Source: DATDAH01 sp036525535 (lineage in GTDB: Bacteria > Actinomycetota > Acidimicrobiia > Acidimicrobiales > DATDAH01). From it: a stretch of DNA of 39,725 bases. A program made the translations under genes and the position numbers. This document shows, one piece after another, positions 6,458-14,366 of this stretch. Below the pieces are notes generated by a model. That model was not told where the DNA came from. It made no database searches and saw nothing but the letters and a program-made list of their open reading frames with translations. The stretch is from positions 1 through 39,725 of the forward strand of contig DATDAH010000219.1 of the NCBI GenBank assembly GCA_036525535.1, read 5' to 3'. The first letter of the stretch is position 1. Each line of letters starts with the position of its first letter.

Positions 6458-7384
6458 ATGCCCCTGCTCAAGCTCACTGCCGCCACTCTCAGCGCCGTCC
6501 TGTTCGTGGGCGCGGGCTCGGTCGCGCTCGGTCAGAGCGGCGACACCGTCTCCGTCGACGTGTCGGTCGACGAGGCCAGCACCCGGCTGGCCGCCGCCGA
6601 GGACGACGTCGTCGACCTCCGGGGCCAGCTCACCGAGCTCCAACTCGAGCGCTCCGAGTTCGGACGGCGCCTGGCCCAGCGCGATGCCCGCCGGGAGCAG
6701 GCGGCCCTCGACCTCCGGGAGGCCCGGGCAAGGGCCCAACGGCTGGCCGTCCAGGCCTACATGGGGGCGGGGAGCGCCCCGAGCGCGGAGACCATCGCCT
6801 ACGCCGACCTCGACCCGCTCGACTACACGTTCCGGGCCACCTTGCTGGAGGACTCCACCAACGCCCGCTACCGGGCCGCCACCTACTACCAGGACCTGCG
6901 GGATCAGGCGTCCGACGCCGTGGCCGCCACCGTCGAGCACCTCGACGACCTCGACGAGACCATCACCGTCACCCGGCTGGCGCTCGGTGAGGCCGAGGAC
7001 GCCCAGCGCACCGCCGCGGTCGTGCTGGCCGAGGCCGAGGCCGCCGAACGGGCCGCCCGCCAGGCCGCCGAACTCGTCTCGCTCGGGGTCGGCGGCCCGC
7101 CGGCGGACGGCTCCTTCGTCCCCCTCGGCGAGTGGCCGGGCGGACCTTCCTACGCCCAGTGGTCGGCCCTGCGCCAGTGTGAGTCGAGCGGCAACTACCG
7201 GGCCGTCAGCCCCTCCGGGCTCTACCGGGGCGCCTACCAGTTCGATCTCGGCACCTGGGCCACCGTGGGTGGCTCCGGCGACCCCATCAACGCCTCGCCT
7301 GCCGAGCAGGACCACCGGGCCCAGGTCCTCTGGTCCCAGCGGGGAGCGAGCCCCTGGCCGATCTGCGGGCGCTACCTCAGCTGA
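6458..7384 (+). CDS. secreted coiled-coil protein with Rpf-type transglycosylase domain
   Basis: A 308-residue exported protein. A signal peptide spans about residues 1-26 (LTAATLSAVLFVGAGSVALG). Two coiled-coil stretches follow (about 38-100 and 150-208, rich in Ala/Glu/Arg/Leu heptads). A C-terminal resuscitation-promoting-factor-like lysozyme domain covers about 230-308. That domain carries the catalytic Glu as E242 in LRQCESSGNY, then GLYRGAYQFDLGTW. Cys241 and Cys304 probably form the usual disulfide. Such enzymes cleave peptidoglycan glycan strands during growth or exit from dormancy. The coiled-coil half resembles wall-hydrolase partners that contact division or export complexes. It appears to be a single-gene unit with a short structured leader. 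Confidence 0.88.
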   Translation: MPLLKLTAATLSAVLFVGAGSVALGQSGDTVSVDVSVDEASTRLAAAEDDVVDLRGQLTELQLERSEFGRRLAQRDARREQAALDLREARARAQRLAVQAYMGAGSAPSAETIAYADLDPLDYTFRATLLEDSTNARYRAATYYQDLRDQASDAVAATVEHLDDLDETITVTRLALGEAEDAQRTAAVVLAEAEAAERAARQAAELVSLGVGGPPADGSFVPLGEWPGGPSYAQWSALRQCESSGNYRAVSPSGLYRGAYQFDLGTWATVGGSGDPINASPAEQDHRAQVLWSQRGASPWPICGRYLS

Positions 7385-7483
7385 TCGGCGGGGGCCGCCT
7401 CCCTGGCGGCGCCGAGGCCCAGGATGTCGAGGAAGGCTGCTCGACCCCTGAGGATCCTCTCGACTCGGTGTCAGACTGGCCGC

Positions 7484-8281
7484 GTGCATCGGTGGAAGGT
7501 CGGTGACGTCGAGATCGTCCGGATCGAGGACGACGACTTTGCGGTGCCCTCCGAGCGGCCGGTGCCCGACTGGGCCGTGCCCCACCTGGCCCCCGACACC
7601 TCCGCCTACTACGTGGCCTTCAGCGCCTACGGGATCGCCAGCGGTCGTCGGAGGATCGTGGTCGACCCGTGGCTGGCGAACGACTTCGTGCGCACGCGGC
7701 CCGATGCCGCCGAGCGGGCCGAACGCCTCCTGGGCGCCCTGGCCGACGCCGGCTTCGACCCGGAGGACGTCGACACGGTGGTCAACACCCACATCGACGG
7801 CGTGGGCTGGAACACCCGGCCCGACGGCGACGGCTGGCGGCCCAGCTTCCCGAACGCCCGCCACCTGTACGACCGGGCGGAGCACGATGCCTATGTCCGG
7901 GGGGAGCCCTTGTTCGCCGACGCGGACCTGTCGCCGCTGTTCGATGCCGGACTGGTCGACCCCGTCGATCCGCCCTGCGCCGTCGCCGACGGCGTGAGCC
8001 TCGTGGACAGGCCCGGTGAGAACTTCGGGCACATGGCCGTGCAACTCGACTCGCGCGGGGAGCTGGCCATGATTCCCGGCCATCTGTTCCTCTCGGTCCT
8101 CGGCGTGTCGGATCCGGCGCCGGGCGATGAGGAGCGTGAGGACGCCGTGGTGTCACGGGCCCGGGTGCTCGGCGAGCTTGCCGACCGGCAGGGCCTGCTC
8201 CTGTCGCCGCTCTTCGGCGGCGCGGGCGGCGGGCGGGTCGAGCGTGCCGCCGATGGCTACCGCCTCGTCGCCACTGCCTGA
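7484..8281 (+). CDS. metallo-beta-lactamase-fold protein with degenerate metal site (probable pseudoenzyme)
   Basis: A 265-residue protein recognisable as an MBL-fold hydrolase of the lactonase-like group by VVNTHIDGVGWNTRPDGDGWRPSFPNA (about 99-125), which aligns with the family's THLHxDHVGWN...FPNA block. Two residues are missing and the HxHxDH motif is reduced to H103-I-D105. The later GHxPGH motif reads GENFGH (178-183), the bridging Asp is replaced by H200 in IPGHL, and no C-terminal ligand His is seen. Only H103 and H183 of the usual ligands remain. The fold appears intact and the frame open, so it is probably a non-catalytic or retasked protein rather than a broken gene. The start is GTG at 7484; no strong ribosome site is visible. 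Confidence 0.75.
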   Translation: MHRWKVGDVEIVRIEDDDFAVPSERPVPDWAVPHLAPDTSAYYVAFSAYGIASGRRRIVVDPWLANDFVRTRPDAAERAERLLGALADAGFDPEDVDTVVNTHIDGVGWNTRPDGDGWRPSFPNARHLYDRAEHDAYVRGEPLFADADLSPLFDAGLVDPVDPPCAVADGVSLVDRPGENFGHMAVQLDSRGELAMIPGHLFLSVLGVSDPAPGDEEREDAVVSRARVLGELADRQGLLLSPLFGGAGGGRVERAADGYRLVATA

Positions 8282-8375
8282 GCCGCGGCATTCACCCCCG
8301 GAGGCCGTCGGTCGGGTCGCAGATCCCTCCGACGCGTGACCTCGAGGAAAGAACGAACACTTCGGTGACGAACGC

Positions 8376-8402
8376 TTGTACCCATTGATCTGGGCTGATA
8401 CT
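8376..8402 (+). promoter_or_regulatory. candidate promoter of the HNH gene
   Basis: This is a locally AT-richer patch with TTGTAC (8376-8381), a 15-base spacer and GATACT (8397-8402). Transcription would start near 8409-8412, at the GTG start codon at 8412, giving a leaderless message as is common in actinomycetes. This argues against the longer reading frame that begins with TTG at 8376. Confidence 0.45.
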
Positions 8403-8411
8403 GTAGTACTG

Positions 8412-9743
8412 GTGTTCGATCCTGACGCAGCCGTGGCCCTCCTCGGGCAGGAGCCCCACAAGCTCACCCGCGCCGAGATCGACGAACGACTCGGTCTGGC
8501 CGAGGGGATGCGGTCCTGGACCTCCGGGCGCGAAGCCCGCCTGCTCCGGGCCCTGGCCGACCTCGAAAAGGACCCGTCGGACCCGGCCAAGGACACCGCC
8601 GACCGGCTGAACCGCAGACAGAACTGCGGGCCCGGCAAGGCCAAACGCCGCACCGAGACCGCCACCCAACTCGGTCAGCTGCCGCAGACCCAGAGCGCCC
8701 TCGAGAACGGCACCATCACCGACGAGCACGGCGAAGCCATCGCCCACGCCCGAGCCAAGGCCGACGCATCGGCGCGGGCCGCCTTGGATGCGCACGAAGC
8801 GGAGCTGCTCGCGGCCGGATCCGGCGAGACGGCCTTCGAGTTCCGGCGTCGACTCGACCGGTTCGTCAAGCGTCACTCCGACGACGATGGGCGCAGCGAG
8901 TGGGAGCGGATGAAGGCCAAGAACCGGCTGCGCTGCTGGAAGAACCGTCAGGGCATGACCCAGATCGCCGGCGAGCTCGACCCCGAATGGGGGGCCATCG
9001 TCACCAGCGAACTGAACCGTCGGGCCGACGAGCTGTTCCGACGGCACCACCAGGACCACCCCGACGACCAGGCGGTGCCGGCCGAGGAACGGACCAACGA
9101 ACACCGCCTGGCCGAAGCGTTGGTCGAGACCTGCCGACGGGCCGAGGGCCACGAGCACCCGGCCTCGACCCATGACCGGGTCATCTGCACATTGACCCTC
9201 GCCGACCTGTTCGGCCAGGACCACGACGGGCCGGGGCCAACCATCAACGACGGCACCCCGGTCCCGGCCTCAGTCGCCCGGCGGATGGCCTGCGACGCCG
9301 GGATCATCCCCCTCGTCCTGGGCGGCGAGTCCATCCCCCTCGACCTCGGACGGGCCCGACGCATCGCCACCCCCGGCCAACGCCTCGCCCTCGGCGCGCT
9401 CTGGTCGACCTGCTCCTTCGCCGACTGCCGCCGTCCCTTCGACTGGTGCGAGATCCACCATGTGAAGCCGTTCCACGCCGACGGCGGGCACGGCAAGACC
9501 GACCTGACCGAGCTCACCCCGGTCTGTCGGCCCTGCCACGACCTCTCCCCCACCCCGGGTTGGCGATTCGACAAGCTCGCCGACGGCTCCACGATCACCC
9601 GCGCCCCCGACGGCACCCAATGGCGCCGCCGGCCCGACCGGCCCGACCGCAAACACCGACCAGCCGAGCCGCCTCCGGCGGCGGCCCCCGAACCCGGCCC
9701 CAACCCCGAGCCGGCCGCCACCCTCTTCAGCCACGCCGCCTGA
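8412..9743 (+). CDS. HNH endonuclease-domain protein of the DUF222/13E12 family
   Basis: A 443-residue protein with an N-terminal DUF222-like helical region (about 1-280, including QTQSALENGTITDEHGEAIAHA) and a C-terminal HNH domain. The HNH shows CSFADCRRPFDWCEIHHVKPF (first Cys at 334, His pair at 349-350), then a gap, then TPVCRPCHDL. The four cysteines suggest a structural zinc. Such proteins are numerous in actinomycetes, and nuclease activity is generally inferred rather than shown. The tail is Pro-rich (PAEPPPAAAPEPGPNPEP). No integrase or repeat borders the gene, so I do not call a mobile element. The GTG at 8412 is chosen because of the promoter just upstream. Confidence 0.85.
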   Translation: MFDPDAAVALLGQEPHKLTRAEIDERLGLAEGMRSWTSGREARLLRALADLEKDPSDPAKDTADRLNRRQNCGPGKAKRRTETATQLGQLPQTQSALENGTITDEHGEAIAHARAKADASARAALDAHEAELLAAGSGETAFEFRRRLDRFVKRHSDDDGRSEWERMKAKNRLRCWKNRQGMTQIAGELDPEWGAIVTSELNRRADELFRRHHQDHPDDQAVPAEERTNEHRLAEALVETCRRAEGHEHPASTHDRVICTLTLADLFGQDHDGPGPTINDGTPVPASVARRMACDAGIIPLVLGGESIPLDLGRARRIATPGQRLALGALWSTCSFADCRRPFDWCEIHHVKPFHADGGHGKTDLTELTPVCRPCHDLSPTPGWRFDKLADGSTITRAPDGTQWRRRPDRPDRKHRPAEPPPAAAPEPGPNPEPAATLFSHAA

Positions 9744-9750
9744 ACCTGAC

Positions 9751-9774
9751 CTGGGCGGCGGGGACGACCGCCAG
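9751..9774. terminator. possible bidirectional terminator stem
   Basis: In the 34-base convergent gap, CTGGGCGG (9751-9758) can pair with CCGCCAG (9768-9774) with one bulged G. No T-run follows on either strand. A stem between two converging genes is plausible, but GC-rich DNA makes chance stems common. Confidence 0.3.
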
Positions 9775-9777
9775 CCC

Positions 9778-10425
9778 TCAGCCGGCGGTCGTGGTGTCGG
9801 GGGCGCTGGGGAGGCCGAGGCTGAGGCCGTCGATGACGTTGACGTCGAAGACCTTCCACTCGCCGTCCTCGTGCACCATGCCGAGCTCGATGCGGACGGT
9901 GTCGGCCCGGCCCTCGGGGAACTCCTGGTTGGCGGCGGTCTGGTCGACGACGGCGAAGACCCGGGCCTCGTCGCCGTCGATGGAGCGGGTGAAGGTGTCC
10001 AGCTCGTCCATGCGGCTGCCGGCCCGGTTCTCGCGCAGGGACTGGCGGATGTCGTCGTCGTTGAACGTGGCCTGGGCCTCCTCGGCGAACTCGCCGGTGG
10101 CGTGATCGAGGATGCGGTCGAAGTCGTCGTCGATGGTCGTGCCGTCCCACTCGAACAGGTCGTTCAGGAACAGGCCGGCGGCGTCCTCGACCTCGGTGCG
10201 CTGGGCCTGGGCGTCGTCGAGCTCCTTCCACCGCATCCCGAAGAACACGGTGCCGGCGATGCCCAGTACGGCGACGGCCAGCAGCACCAGCTCGCGGACC
10301 CGCACGCCGTCGCCGCCACCGTGGCTCGGACGCGCCTCGGTCGGCTCGGGCGCGGGCGGGGTCGGGGCGATCCCGCTCTCCGGCTCCGCCTCGTCAGCGG
10401 CCGCGTCGTCCGGCGTGTCGGACAA
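9778..10425 (-). CDS. Mce-associated membrane protein
   Basis: A 215-residue protein. An acidic Pro/Glu-rich cytoplasmic N-terminus comes first, then one membrane helix (ELVLLAVAVLGIAGTVFFGM, about 44-63). An exported NTF2-like domain follows (NDLFEWDGTTIDDDFDRILDHATGEF, ending VHEDGEWKVFDVNVI), as in Mce-associated proteins encoded after mceF. These proteins are thought to stabilise Mce transporters in the envelope. I chose TTG at 10425 because GAGGGGG lies about 5 bases upstream; an ATG at 10485 would overlap mceF by 26 bases and is the alternative. It is the last gene of the mce operon. Confidence 0.78.
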   Translation of the reverse strand: MSDTPDDAAADEAEPESGIAPTPPAPEPTEARPSHGGGDGVRVRELVLLAVAVLGIAGTVFFGMRWKELDDAQAQRTEVEDAAGLFLNDLFEWDGTTIDDDFDRILDHATGEFAEEAQATFNDDDIRQSLRENRAGSRMDELDTFTRSIDGDEARVFAVVDQTAANQEFPEGRADTVRIELGMVHEDGEWKVFDVNVIDGLSLGLPSAPDTTTAG

Positions 10426-10459
10426 CCGATCCCCCTCGGTCTGCTCCCCGGCGAGAGTT

Positions 10460-11911
10460 CTAGTCGGCGATGGTGTGGTCAGCATGACGGTGGCTCCAGA
10501 GGAGGTAGAGGGCGCCACCACCGAAGAAGGCGATGGCGAGGATGAGCAGGACGTCGTCGACGATCCCGGCGTCCTCGTCGCGGTTTCTCGTGTCGCGGAT
10601 CGCGTCGAGGGCCTGCTCGTCGGGGACCGAGGCGGCGGGGCGAGCGGTCTGACCCTCGGCACCGGTGGCCGGGGCCGGGTCGTTGACCGCGTCCGGGTCG
10701 GCATCGGGGCCGCCGCCGGCGGGCTCGGGCACACCGGCCAGGTCCACGTACGGGTCACCGGCGGGGGCGAGGTGGTCGCGGTCGACCGGGGCGAAGCCGC
10801 CTTCCGCCTGCGTGGCCGGGCCGACGCCGGAGCCGAACGCGTTCTCGCAGCCGGCGCCGGGCTGGGTGTTCGGCGTGGGGCGGACGGGGGTGTACCGGCT
10901 GGCCATTGGGGTGCCGGGCGGCAGGAGGGTCTGGACCCGGAGCCATCCCTGGTCGTCGCGGTCCACGGAGCCGAACTGCGGGAAGCCGATGGCGTGGCCC
11001 TCGACGGCGAGGGCGTTGACCGGGCCGAAGAAGGCCTGGTTCAGATCGAGGCCGAGCTGCAGGTTCTGAAGGACGGCCGGATCGGCCAGGAAGTCGTTCA
11101 GGTCGGCCGCGTCGGAGAACAGGCAGCCCAAGTTCGGCATCTGGGACTCGAGCAGGGGGCCGGCCACGTCCGCGAACTCGGCCCCGTTCACCATGAGCTC
11201 GGTCAGGTCCTGGCTGCGCTCGGCGAGGGTCCCGGAGAAGACCGCCGTGTTGGCCAGGGCCTGCCGGAACTCCGGCGCCACCTCGGTCAGGGCGTCGAGC
11301 AGACGGGGTGAGGTGCGGAGGAGATCCCGGAAGGCGTCCTCGTGGTCGAGGAACTCGTGGTTGAAGGTGTCGATGTCGGCGGCGAAACCGGCGAGCTCGT
11401 CCTCCCGCCCCCGCAGGGCGACGACGGCTTCGTGGATCACCGTGTTGAGGTCGTCGGTGGGCAGGGCGGTGATCAGGTTGTTGGCCGTGTCCAGGACCTC
11501 ACTGATCTCCGGTGGGGTGGCGTCCTCGGCGGCCGGCACCTCGCCCCCGTCGGGGACGGGCTCGTCGGTGCCACCGTCGGTCGGAGTGAACTCCACCCGC
11601 TGCTCCCCGACCGCACTGGCCCGGATCACGCTGGCCTCGACGTCGCTGGGGATGGTGACGCCGGGGTCGAGGTCGACGGTCACCTCGATCTGGTCGTCGA
11701 CCAGGTCCACCGACTCGACCGTGCCCACGACCACGCCGTCCAGGCTGGCACTGAAGCCGGGAAGGAGGCCGGAGGCGTCGTCGAAGGCGACCCGGACCTG
11801 GCGAGGATCGCGGAACGGGTTGCCCAGGAGGGTCAAGGCGCCGTAGGCGACCAGCACGGCGGCGATGACGAAGAAGGCGACGAGGTTGATGATGACGCGG
11901 CGGCTGATCAT
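10460..11911 (-). CDS. mceF: MCE-family protein, sixth in operon (MceF-like)
   Basis: A 483-residue envelope protein. An N-terminal membrane anchor (INLVAFFVIAAVLVAYGAL, about 8-27) precedes an MCE/MlaD domain (about 40-125: VRVAFDDASGLLPGFSASLDGVVVGTVESV) and a long helical region that would form the lipid-conducting tube. A Pro/Ala/Asp-rich stretch and a second hydrophobic helix near the C-terminus follow (DDVLLILAIAFFGGGALYLLW). The C-terminal helix is an unusual extra and could clip the protein to a membrane at both ends. The ATG overlaps the upstream mceE stop by 4 bases. The letter follows operon order only. Confidence 0.88.
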   Translation of the reverse strand: MISRRVIINLVAFFVIAAVLVAYGALTLLGNPFRDPRQVRVAFDDASGLLPGFSASLDGVVVGTVESVDLVDDQIEVTVDLDPGVTIPSDVEASVIRASAVGEQRVEFTPTDGGTDEPVPDGGEVPAAEDATPPEISEVLDTANNLITALPTDDLNTVIHEAVVALRGREDELAGFAADIDTFNHEFLDHEDAFRDLLRTSPRLLDALTEVAPEFRQALANTAVFSGTLAERSQDLTELMVNGAEFADVAGPLLESQMPNLGCLFSDAADLNDFLADPAVLQNLQLGLDLNQAFFGPVNALAVEGHAIGFPQFGSVDRDDQGWLRVQTLLPPGTPMASRYTPVRPTPNTQPGAGCENAFGSGVGPATQAEGGFAPVDRDHLAPAGDPYVDLAGVPEPAGGGPDADPDAVNDPAPATGAEGQTARPAASVPDEQALDAIRDTRNRDEDAGIVDDVLLILAIAFFGGGALYLLWSHRHADHTIAD

Positions 11912-12897
11912 GGTCCGTCCCGACAGTCGTTGACGCCAGGGCCCTCGCCCCCGCCCGGGACCCCGCAGAAGATGAAGTCGTTGAGCACGTTGGAGAACTG
12001 CCCCTCGGTGCCCAGGACCAGAGCGGTGTTGTGCTGCTGGGTGAACTCGAGGATGGCGTCGAGGCCGGCCTCACCGTTGCGGACGGCCCGGGTCACCGAG
12101 CGCAGGCCCCGGATCTGACGGCTGATGCGCTCGAAGTGCTCCCGGAGGATGCTCCCGCCCTCCCGGGACAGGGCCGACAGCGAATCGACGAGGTCCAGGA
12201 GCTCGGTCGACTGGACGTCGAGGATGCGGGTCGTCGTGGCCAGCTCGGACAGGGCCCGGGCGTGGCTCTGAGCCGAGGGGCCGGTGGCCGAGGCCAGCTC
12301 GTCGATCGACTCGATGAGGGTGGTGATGTCGTCGGTGTTGTCGGCGAAGCCCCCGACGATCGTCCCGAAGTTGTCGAGCAGGTCCCGGATGTTGTGGCCC
12401 TGGCCGCCGAAGCCCCGGGCCCCCTCATCGAGGAGGGTGGCGATCTCGGAGGCCCCGAGGGCGGCGAAGACGTCCGTGCCCGAGGCGACGACATCCTCGA
12501 GATCAGCCACCACCTGGGTGCGCTCGATGACGGCACCGTCCTCGAGGAGTGGCGGATCCGCCAACTCGGTCAGCGGGCGGAGCTCGACGAACTTCTCGCC
12601 CAGCGGGCTGGTCCGGCGGATCCGGGCCTCGACATCGGCGGGGACCCCGGCCGACCGGTCGACGGCCAGCTCCAGGGTGGCCTGGGTCCCGGTGTCGTCG
12701 AGGCCGATGGCGGTCACGTTGCCGATCCGGACGTCGGCCATGAAGACCGGGGCGCCGGGGGCCAGGTCGGCCACGTCCTCGAAGGTGGTGGTGGCGTGCA
12801 GGCGGTCGCCGCCACCGCTCCCGGGCAGGGAGCAGCCGGTCAGGGCCAGGAGGAGGCCGAGGACGGCGACCGAGGCTCGGCAGGTCATGGTCATCAT
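11908..12897 (-). CDS. mceE: MCE-family lipoprotein, fifth in operon (MceE-like)
   Basis: A 329-residue protein with a lipoprotein signal ending in lipobox LTGC (Cys about residue 22), then an MCE domain (about 35-115: DLAPGAPVFMADVRIGNVTAIGL) and a helical tail. MceE is the usual lipoprotein subunit of Mce complexes, which import lipids or sterols across the envelope. The ATG at 12897 overlaps the mceD stop (ATGATGA context), and ATGA overlaps mceF downstream. The tail has only three cysteines; two near the C-terminus (FIFCGV, NDCRDG) could pair. Confidence 0.88.
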   Translation of the reverse strand: MMTMTCRASVAVLGLLLALTGCSLPGSGGGDRLHATTTFEDVADLAPGAPVFMADVRIGNVTAIGLDDTGTQATLELAVDRSAGVPADVEARIRRTSPLGEKFVELRPLTELADPPLLEDGAVIERTQVVADLEDVVASGTDVFAALGASEIATLLDEGARGFGGQGHNIRDLLDNFGTIVGGFADNTDDITTLIESIDELASATGPSAQSHARALSELATTTRILDVQSTELLDLVDSLSALSREGGSILREHFERISRQIRGLRSVTRAVRNGEAGLDAILEFTQQHNTALVLGTEGQFSNVLNDFIFCGVPGGGEGPGVNDCRDGP

Positions 12898-14366
12898 CGG
12901 CCCCCGAGCCCCAGCGGCCCATCGTCGTCGCCGCCGGCCGGGGGCAGCAGGGGCACGTCGAGGACGTCGCCCGGGTCGAAGCTGCGGGCCAGCATCCGGT
13001 CCAGGACCCGACCGAGGTTGTCCGGGTCGACGGTGCCGAGGCGGTGGAGCTGGCGGGGTGTGAGCCGGGCCAGGCCCTGCAGCTGTTGCGGCGTCAGGCG
13101 GCTGAGGGCCGCCGTGAGGGCGGGGTCGATGTCGCCCAGCGCCCCCACCTGGGCCCCGTCGAGCAGCCCGAGCAGCTGATCGAGCCCAGCGGTCAGGTCG
13201 TCGACGGGGGACGCCGGAGGAGCGGGGGTGTCCGGCGGCTGGATCGGCGGGGACGTGGCCGGCGGCAGGGCGGGCGGCTCCGGCAGGGCGAAGAGGTCGT
13301 TCCAGAAGCCGGCCTCGGAGGACGCACAGCCCGACGAGGCCAGGGTCCGGCCCAGCGGGGTGCCGGTGTACATCACGATCAGGCGACGGCACAGGCCGGC
13401 CAGGCGGTCCCGGACCCGGGACCGGTAGAGGTCCGAGGTGGTGCCCGGCTCGGCCTGGTTGTTCAGCGGCAGGACGTTGTGCTCGGCGTCGTAGGCGTTC
13501 TGGGCAGCGGCGAACAGGCGGGGCGTCTGGGCGATGACGGTGCGCAGCCGGGAGATGTTGGCCTGCAGCGTCCGCCCGACGGTCGTGAGGTTGCCGATGT
13601 CGTCCCGGAGGGGCTGGTCGTGGCGGGCCAGCAGGTCCCGGACCTCGACGGCCACACCGTTGAGGTCGAGGATGAACCGGTTCACCGCCTCGTCGTTGTC
13701 GGCCAGCACGCCGGACACGGCCTCGTAGCTGCGCACCAGCTCCTGAATGGTCTCGGTGCGACCACCGAGGGACTCGGACAGCTCGGCCAGCGAGTCCACG
13801 ATCGACCCGATCTCGTCGCCCTTGTCCGCCAGGATGCCGACCGTGTTCGAGGCACTGCCGATCAGGTCGTTGATCGCCGCGCCCTGTCCGTCGACGATGT
13901 CCGCCAGGTTGCCGATCAGCTCGGAGGCGTTCTCGGGGTCGATGGCCCCGACGTAGGAGTCCAGGCCCCGGAGGAGCTCGTCGACCTCGAACGGGACCTG
14001 CGTGCGATCGGTGGGGATGAGGTCGCCGTCCTCGAGGACCGGGCCGTCGGTGTGGACCGGGCCGAGCTGGATGTACCGCTCGCCGAGGGCGGTGACGGGC
14101 ACGATGACCGCGTAGGCGTCGGTGGGCAGCTCGACGTCGTCCTCGATGCGCATCCGCACCCGGACGGTGTCGCCGTCGTTGTCGACGTCGGTGATCCGGC
14201 CGACCTCGATGCCGAGCTGACGGACGGGCGACCCGGGGTAGACGCCGATGGCCCGGGTGAAATCGGCGTCGACGGCATAGGTGCCGCCGTCACCACGCAG
14301 GGCCGAGCAGGCGGGTAGCGCCAAGAGGCCGGCGAGCAGGACGAGGAGCGAGGTCAGGCGCTTCAC
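12894..14366 (-). CDS. mceD: MCE-family lipoprotein, fourth in operon (MceD-like)
   Basis: A 490-residue protein with a lipoprotein-type signal (LLVLLAGLLALPAC, Cys at 20), an MCE domain (about 30-115: AIGVYPGSPVRQLGIEVGRITDV), a long helical region, a Pro-rich linker and a C-terminal stretch with a short near-repeat (LTPQQLQGL, LTPRQLHRL). In mycobacteria only MceE is normally lipidated, so a second lipoprotein here is notable. The GTG start overlaps the mceC stop by 4 bases (GTGA). It has the longest C-terminal extension of the six. Confidence 0.87.
   Translation of the reverse strand: MKRLTSLLVLLAGLLALPACSALRGDGGTYAVDADFTRAIGVYPGSPVRQLGIEVGRITDVDNDGDTVRVRMRIEDDVELPTDAYAVIVPVTALGERYIQLGPVHTDGPVLEDGDLIPTDRTQVPFEVDELLRGLDSYVGAIDPENASELIGNLADIVDGQGAAINDLIGSASNTVGILADKGDEIGSIVDSLAELSESLGGRTETIQELVRSYEAVSGVLADNDEAVNRFILDLNGVAVEVRDLLARHDQPLRDDIGNLTTVGRTLQANISRLRTVIAQTPRLFAAAQNAYDAEHNVLPLNNQAEPGTTSDLYRSRVRDRLAGLCRRLIVMYTGTPLGRTLASSGCASSEAGFWNDLFALPEPPALPPATSPPIQPPDTPAPPASPVDDLTAGLDQLLGLLDGAQVGALGDIDPALTAALSRLTPQQLQGLARLTPRQLHRLGTVDPDNLGRVLDRMLARSFDPGDVLDVPLLPPAGGDDDGPLGLGGR

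Noticed and set aside
7450..7459. GAGGATCCTC palindrome as a regulatory site for the MBL gene
   Set aside because: Ten-base palindromes are expected by chance at this GC content, and there is no second copy or promoter next to it.
8376..8411. Upstream TTG start for the HNH gene
   Set aside because: It would place the start codon on the -35 element of the likely promoter; the GTG at 8412 fits better.
8412..9743. HNH gene as part of a homing or mobile element
   Set aside because: No flanking repeats, integrase, intron or intein borders were seen, and codon use matches the neighbours. DUF222/HNH proteins are common chromosomal genes in actinomycetes.
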